Source: an uncultured bacterium
Lineage (GTDB): Bacteria; Desulfobacterota; WTBG01
Direction of reading: 5' to 3'
Assembly (NCBI GenBank): GCA_938024025.1
Contig: CALJBY010000046.1
Location: forward strand, 1 to 7,566
Length of the DNA stretch: 7,566 bases
Position 1 is the first letter of the stretch, and every line of letters begins with the position of its first letter. The position numbers were made by a program, and so were the translations under genes. The notes under the pieces were generated by a model. The model was given only the letters and a program-made list of their open reading frames with translations, made no database searches and had not been told where the DNA came from. Positions 5,587-7,566 of this stretch are shown here, piece by piece.

Positions 5587-6945
5587 ATGTCCTCCCGCGT
5601 CTTCATCAACACTGAATGCAGTCAATGTGGTGGAAGCCTTAACCTTGAAGAAGGCACAAACGCTGTTTTCTGTCCATACTGCGGTTCATCCTTCCTCATA
5701 ACAGGTTATGATAAGGTTCTCAGCTACTACATTCCCAGAAACGCCGAGGAAAGACGGACAGCAGTACAAGCCCTCTCGCAGCGTTACCTGCTCACCCTCA
5801 CCGATCACTACCGCATAGCAGCAGTAAACCTCTTTTACCTCCCCTTTTATCACTTACGGGGAAAAATCTTTCAGCTTGTCCCCGATCATCAGGATGATGC
5901 TTTAGTGCTTCACTCCGCAGATGCAAATCGGACACAGGTAAAAACAAAGTACCTGGATAAGAGCTTCCTTGCCACCGATCTAGAAGGACTGAAACTATAC
6001 TCTCTGGGAGTACGCACCAGCGTCCTGCAGCTCAAGCTCTTTAAAAAAGGAACCCTGAGGGACAAGGGCAACGTCTATCCGGTTACCTTAGATATAGAGC
6101 GGGCCCTGGAGATAGGGCTGGGGAAAAACCATAAAACATCAGCCGATTCCTGTGTGCTATCCCGGATGCTTTCCATTGTGTACGCCCCTGTCTGGGAAGT
6201 AAACGTAAAGGGTATCAATCGCACGTTTTCAATTATCATAGATGCATTGGGAGAAACGATTATAGAAGACCAGGCTCCCTTTCACTTCTTAACTGACCAT
6301 CTCACTGAAGGAATATCCAGCACCTTTCCCACCATCAGCTTTCATGCACTCACCTGTCCTAACTGCGGCTGGGACATTCCGCCGGATCCCAAGCTGTATG
6401 TCTTTGTCTGCAAGAACTGCCACTGGGTATGGGAGTGTGGTGTTGATGGATTCAGAGAAACGAGGGGGGCCATTGCTACGGCCCCGGAAGAGGATGAACT
6501 GCCGCAGCTGACCTACTTCCCTTTCTGGATATTCCCGGCTCAGAGAGAAAACCTGCGACGTCAAAAAGGGAAAACAGCGATAGCAAAGCTGTTCATCCCT
6601 GCCTTCAAAGTACGGGATCTCAGCGTAATTTATAGATTGGCCACCAGTTTCACCAATGTCCAGCCTGAGCTTGATCTTATGCCACTTTCCAACGATCTTC
6701 CTGCTGCCCAGGTTGAAGGTGCTGTAATGAAGTGGGAAGATGCCCGGAAACTGGCTGACCTGCTTGTGCGCAACGGGACAAAAAAGGTCCACCTCCTGCC
6801 ACAGGGCAAACCATCAAGACAACTCGTCTGGCTCCCCTTCTACGAAAAAGGTATCTATCTCAGAGATGCCCTTTTACATTCGGGAATCCAGAAGGCAAAA
6901 ATCCGGCCGCCGAACATACCACATCTTTCTCCCTTAACCCGCTGA
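5587..6945 (+). CDS. Double zinc-ribbon protein, 452 residues, possible partner of the SPFH protein
   Basis: The exact family is not recognised. Residues 11-32 form a TFIIB-like ribbon, C11-x2-C14-x14-C29-x2-C32. An identically spaced second ribbon lies mid-protein, C257-x2-C260-x14-C275-x2-C278, with an extra C284. Five short motifs of pattern aromatic-x-Pro-x-aromatic recur: YLPFY (84-88), YAPVW (199-203), YFPFW (310-314), FIPAF (336-340) and WLPFY (415-419). Each sits at or near the start of a beta-like segment, suggesting a repeated small domain. There is no signal peptide or convincing membrane helix. The start is ATG 5587, with AAGGGA (5571-5576) 10 bases upstream, a moderate site at the edge of repeat B. 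It follows the SPFH gene by 194 bases in the same direction. B. subtilis YdjG, which acts with YdjI, is also a ribbon protein, so partnership is plausible but unproven. Confidence 0.85.
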   Translation: MSSRVFINTECSQCGGSLNLEEGTNAVFCPYCGSSFLITGYDKVLSYYIPRNAEERRTAVQALSQRYLLTLTDHYRIAAVNLFYLPFYHLRGKIFQLVPDHQDDALVLHSADANRTQVKTKYLDKSFLATDLEGLKLYSLGVRTSVLQLKLFKKGTLRDKGNVYPVTLDIERALEIGLGKNHKTSADSCVLSRMLSIVYAPVWEVNVKGINRTFSIIIDALGETIIEDQAPFHFLTDHLTEGISSTFPTISFHALTCPNCGWDIPPDPKLYVFVCKNCHWVWECGVDGFRETRGAIATAPEEDELPQLTYFPFWIFPAQRENLRRQKGKTAIAKLFIPAFKVRDLSVIYRLATSFTNVQPELDLMPLSNDLPAAQVEGAVMKWEDARKLADLLVRNGTKKVHLLPQGKPSRQLVWLPFYEKGIYLRDALLHSGIQKAKIRPPNIPHLSPLTR

Positions 6946-6974
6946 CCAGTGTCAAACGAAAGGCTGCAACTACA

Positions 6975-7037
6975 ATGATTGTGATGATGGGCATACTATC
7001 GGCAGGTGCACTGCTAAACCTGCTTATCAGGCGGTAA
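6975..7037 (+). CDS. Possible 20-residue hydrophobic microprotein
   Basis: A 20-codon frame starting at ATG 6975 encodes one hydrophobic helix with a basic end (MIVMMGILSAGALLNLL then IRR), the shape of a single-span membrane micropeptide. GAAAGG (6958-6963) is a weak ribosome binding site 11 bases upstream. The same frame stays open well upstream inside the 452-residue gene and includes a basic stretch (VKRKAATT) just before the helix, so it could instead be an alternative C-terminus reached by frameshifting. It lies between that gene and the terminator at 7072. Evidence is thin. Confidence 0.25.
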   Translation: MIVMMGILSAGALLNLLIRR

Positions 7038-7071
7038 ACTCACAAAGGCGGGTTCCACAAAAGGTGAACGC

Positions 7072-7104
7072 AAAACCCTTCAGCAAACATGCTGGAGGGT
7101 TTTT
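7072..7104 (+). terminator. Intrinsic terminator between convergent genes
   Basis: AAAACCCTTCAGCA (7072-7085) pairs with TGCTGGAGGGTTTT (7090-7103) over 14 positions with one G-U pair and a four-base AACA loop, ending in TTTTT (7100-7104). It ends the rightward transcript of the zinc-ribbon gene. On the reverse strand it also ends in TTTT, so it may work in both directions. The stem overlaps the last eight codons, including the stop, of the leftward gene. Confidence 0.9.
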
Positions 7105-7566
7105 ACTGCTTCTTTATCCATAAGAGGTGTACCAAAAGAATTCTTCCTATAGTGATTGAGTAGATCGCGTGTATGAAGTATGTCCCTCCTGTTTTTAAGC
7201 TCTATAACCCACCAGGTGCACGACGCTGCTCCTTTCAACAACTCGAGACGATCATAGAGATCTTCGATCTTACGGGGGGCTACATGGCCGACTCCGCTCT
7301 GTTCCGTGTGATATATATGGGCACTCACTATTCTATCCCGGTGTGGCATAATATAGCGTTCGTATACTTTGCTTTCCGGGTTACGGGAACTGCATACATG
7401 GGCATGTCCTATATCTAACGTAACTCCTGCACCGCTCTGCTCTATGAGCTCATTAAAGAGCTCCGGATCACTGGTCCAATGGGAGGTAAGGTTCTCGAGT
7501 GAGATGAGGACGCCACAGTGAGCTCCCTGCTCGACGAGGAGGGTGAGATTTTTCAGCGCCTTTCTA
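7080..7566 (-). CDS. Xylose-isomerase-like TIM-barrel protein (sugar phosphate isomerase/epimerase family), C-terminal part
   Basis: The last 161 residues of a leftward gene whose start is beyond the right edge; full members are about 250-300 residues. Numbered from the window edge, metal-ligand motifs of the AP-endonuclease-2/xylose-isomerase-like barrel appear in order: ISLEN (E24), VTLDIGHAH (D51, H54), SAHIYHTE (H83) with GVGHV (H94), and WVIELK (E122). These fit a divalent-metal site that in relatives catalyses ketose or inositol-type isomerisation, epimerisation or dehydration. The substrate cannot be deduced. The late loop is VGHV where many members have a longer glycine-rich PG-containing loop. 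The reading frame stays open to the edge, so an internal ATG at 7349 is not the start. The stop codon is buried in the terminator stem, giving a compact convergent junction. Confidence 0.85.
   Translation of the reverse strand, partial: RKALKNLTLLVEQGAHCGVLISLENLTSHWTSDPELFNELIEQSGAGVTLDIGHAHVCSSRNPESKVYERYIMPHRDRIVSAHIYHTEQSGVGHVAPRKIEDLYDRLELLKGAASCTWWVIELKNRRDILHTRDLLNHYRKNSFGTPLMDKEAVKTLQHVC

Noticed and set aside
7032..7052. Short matches to repeat B (CGGTAAACTC and AAGGCGGGT)
   Set aside because: Only 9-10 bases each, in the wrong order and without the hairpin, so chance is likely.

Overview
The window holds six supportable genes. The organism looks like a diderm bacterium of moderate GC content. 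Its primary sigma factor has a region 1.1 and a long non-conserved insert of the kind seen in Desulfobacterota/Nitrospirota-type lineages. This placement is an inference from protein flavour and codon use, and nothing here fixes the phylum. There are no tRNA or rRNA genes, no CRISPR array, no complete insertion sequence and no prophage gene.

Layout. A short RRM-type RNA-binding protein gene runs leftward off the left edge (1-228). A gene-poor stretch of about 1.08 kb follows. It carries two copies of a palindromic repeat family (called A and B here), a REP-like element, two small hairpins and promoter candidates. Rightward from there come a cold-shock protein gene (1309-1509) with a clear intrinsic terminator, the primary sigma factor rpoD (1755-3518, GTG start), a 3' region with competing hairpins, and a 59-residue helical orphan gene (3824-4003). 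Next is an SPFH/Band-7 protein ending in three zinc ribbons (4244-5392). A second A+B repeat pair fills the gap to a 452-residue protein with two zinc ribbons (5587-6945). A strong hairpin terminator at 7072-7104 then meets the 3' end of a leftward gene for a xylose-isomerase-like TIM-barrel protein, which runs off the right edge.

How the genes fit together. The left half is central expression machinery: an RRM protein, a Csp and the housekeeping sigma factor. Two different families of small single-stranded-RNA binders are divergently arranged around one long regulatory gap. The right half is more unusual. The SPFH/zinc-ribbon protein resembles Bacillus subtilis YdjI (COG4260), which works with zinc-ribbon partners (YdjG/YdjH) and a PspA homologue in envelope stress. 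The neighbouring 452-residue double-ribbon protein could be an equivalent partner, although no pspA lies in the window.

The least ordinary sequence feature is the composite A+B repeat. It occurs twice in the same orientation, about 4.5 kb apart, and brackets the csp, rpoD, orphan and SPFH genes. The two B units align over 110 bases without gaps, with about 17 differences, including a compensatory pair change in a small palindrome.
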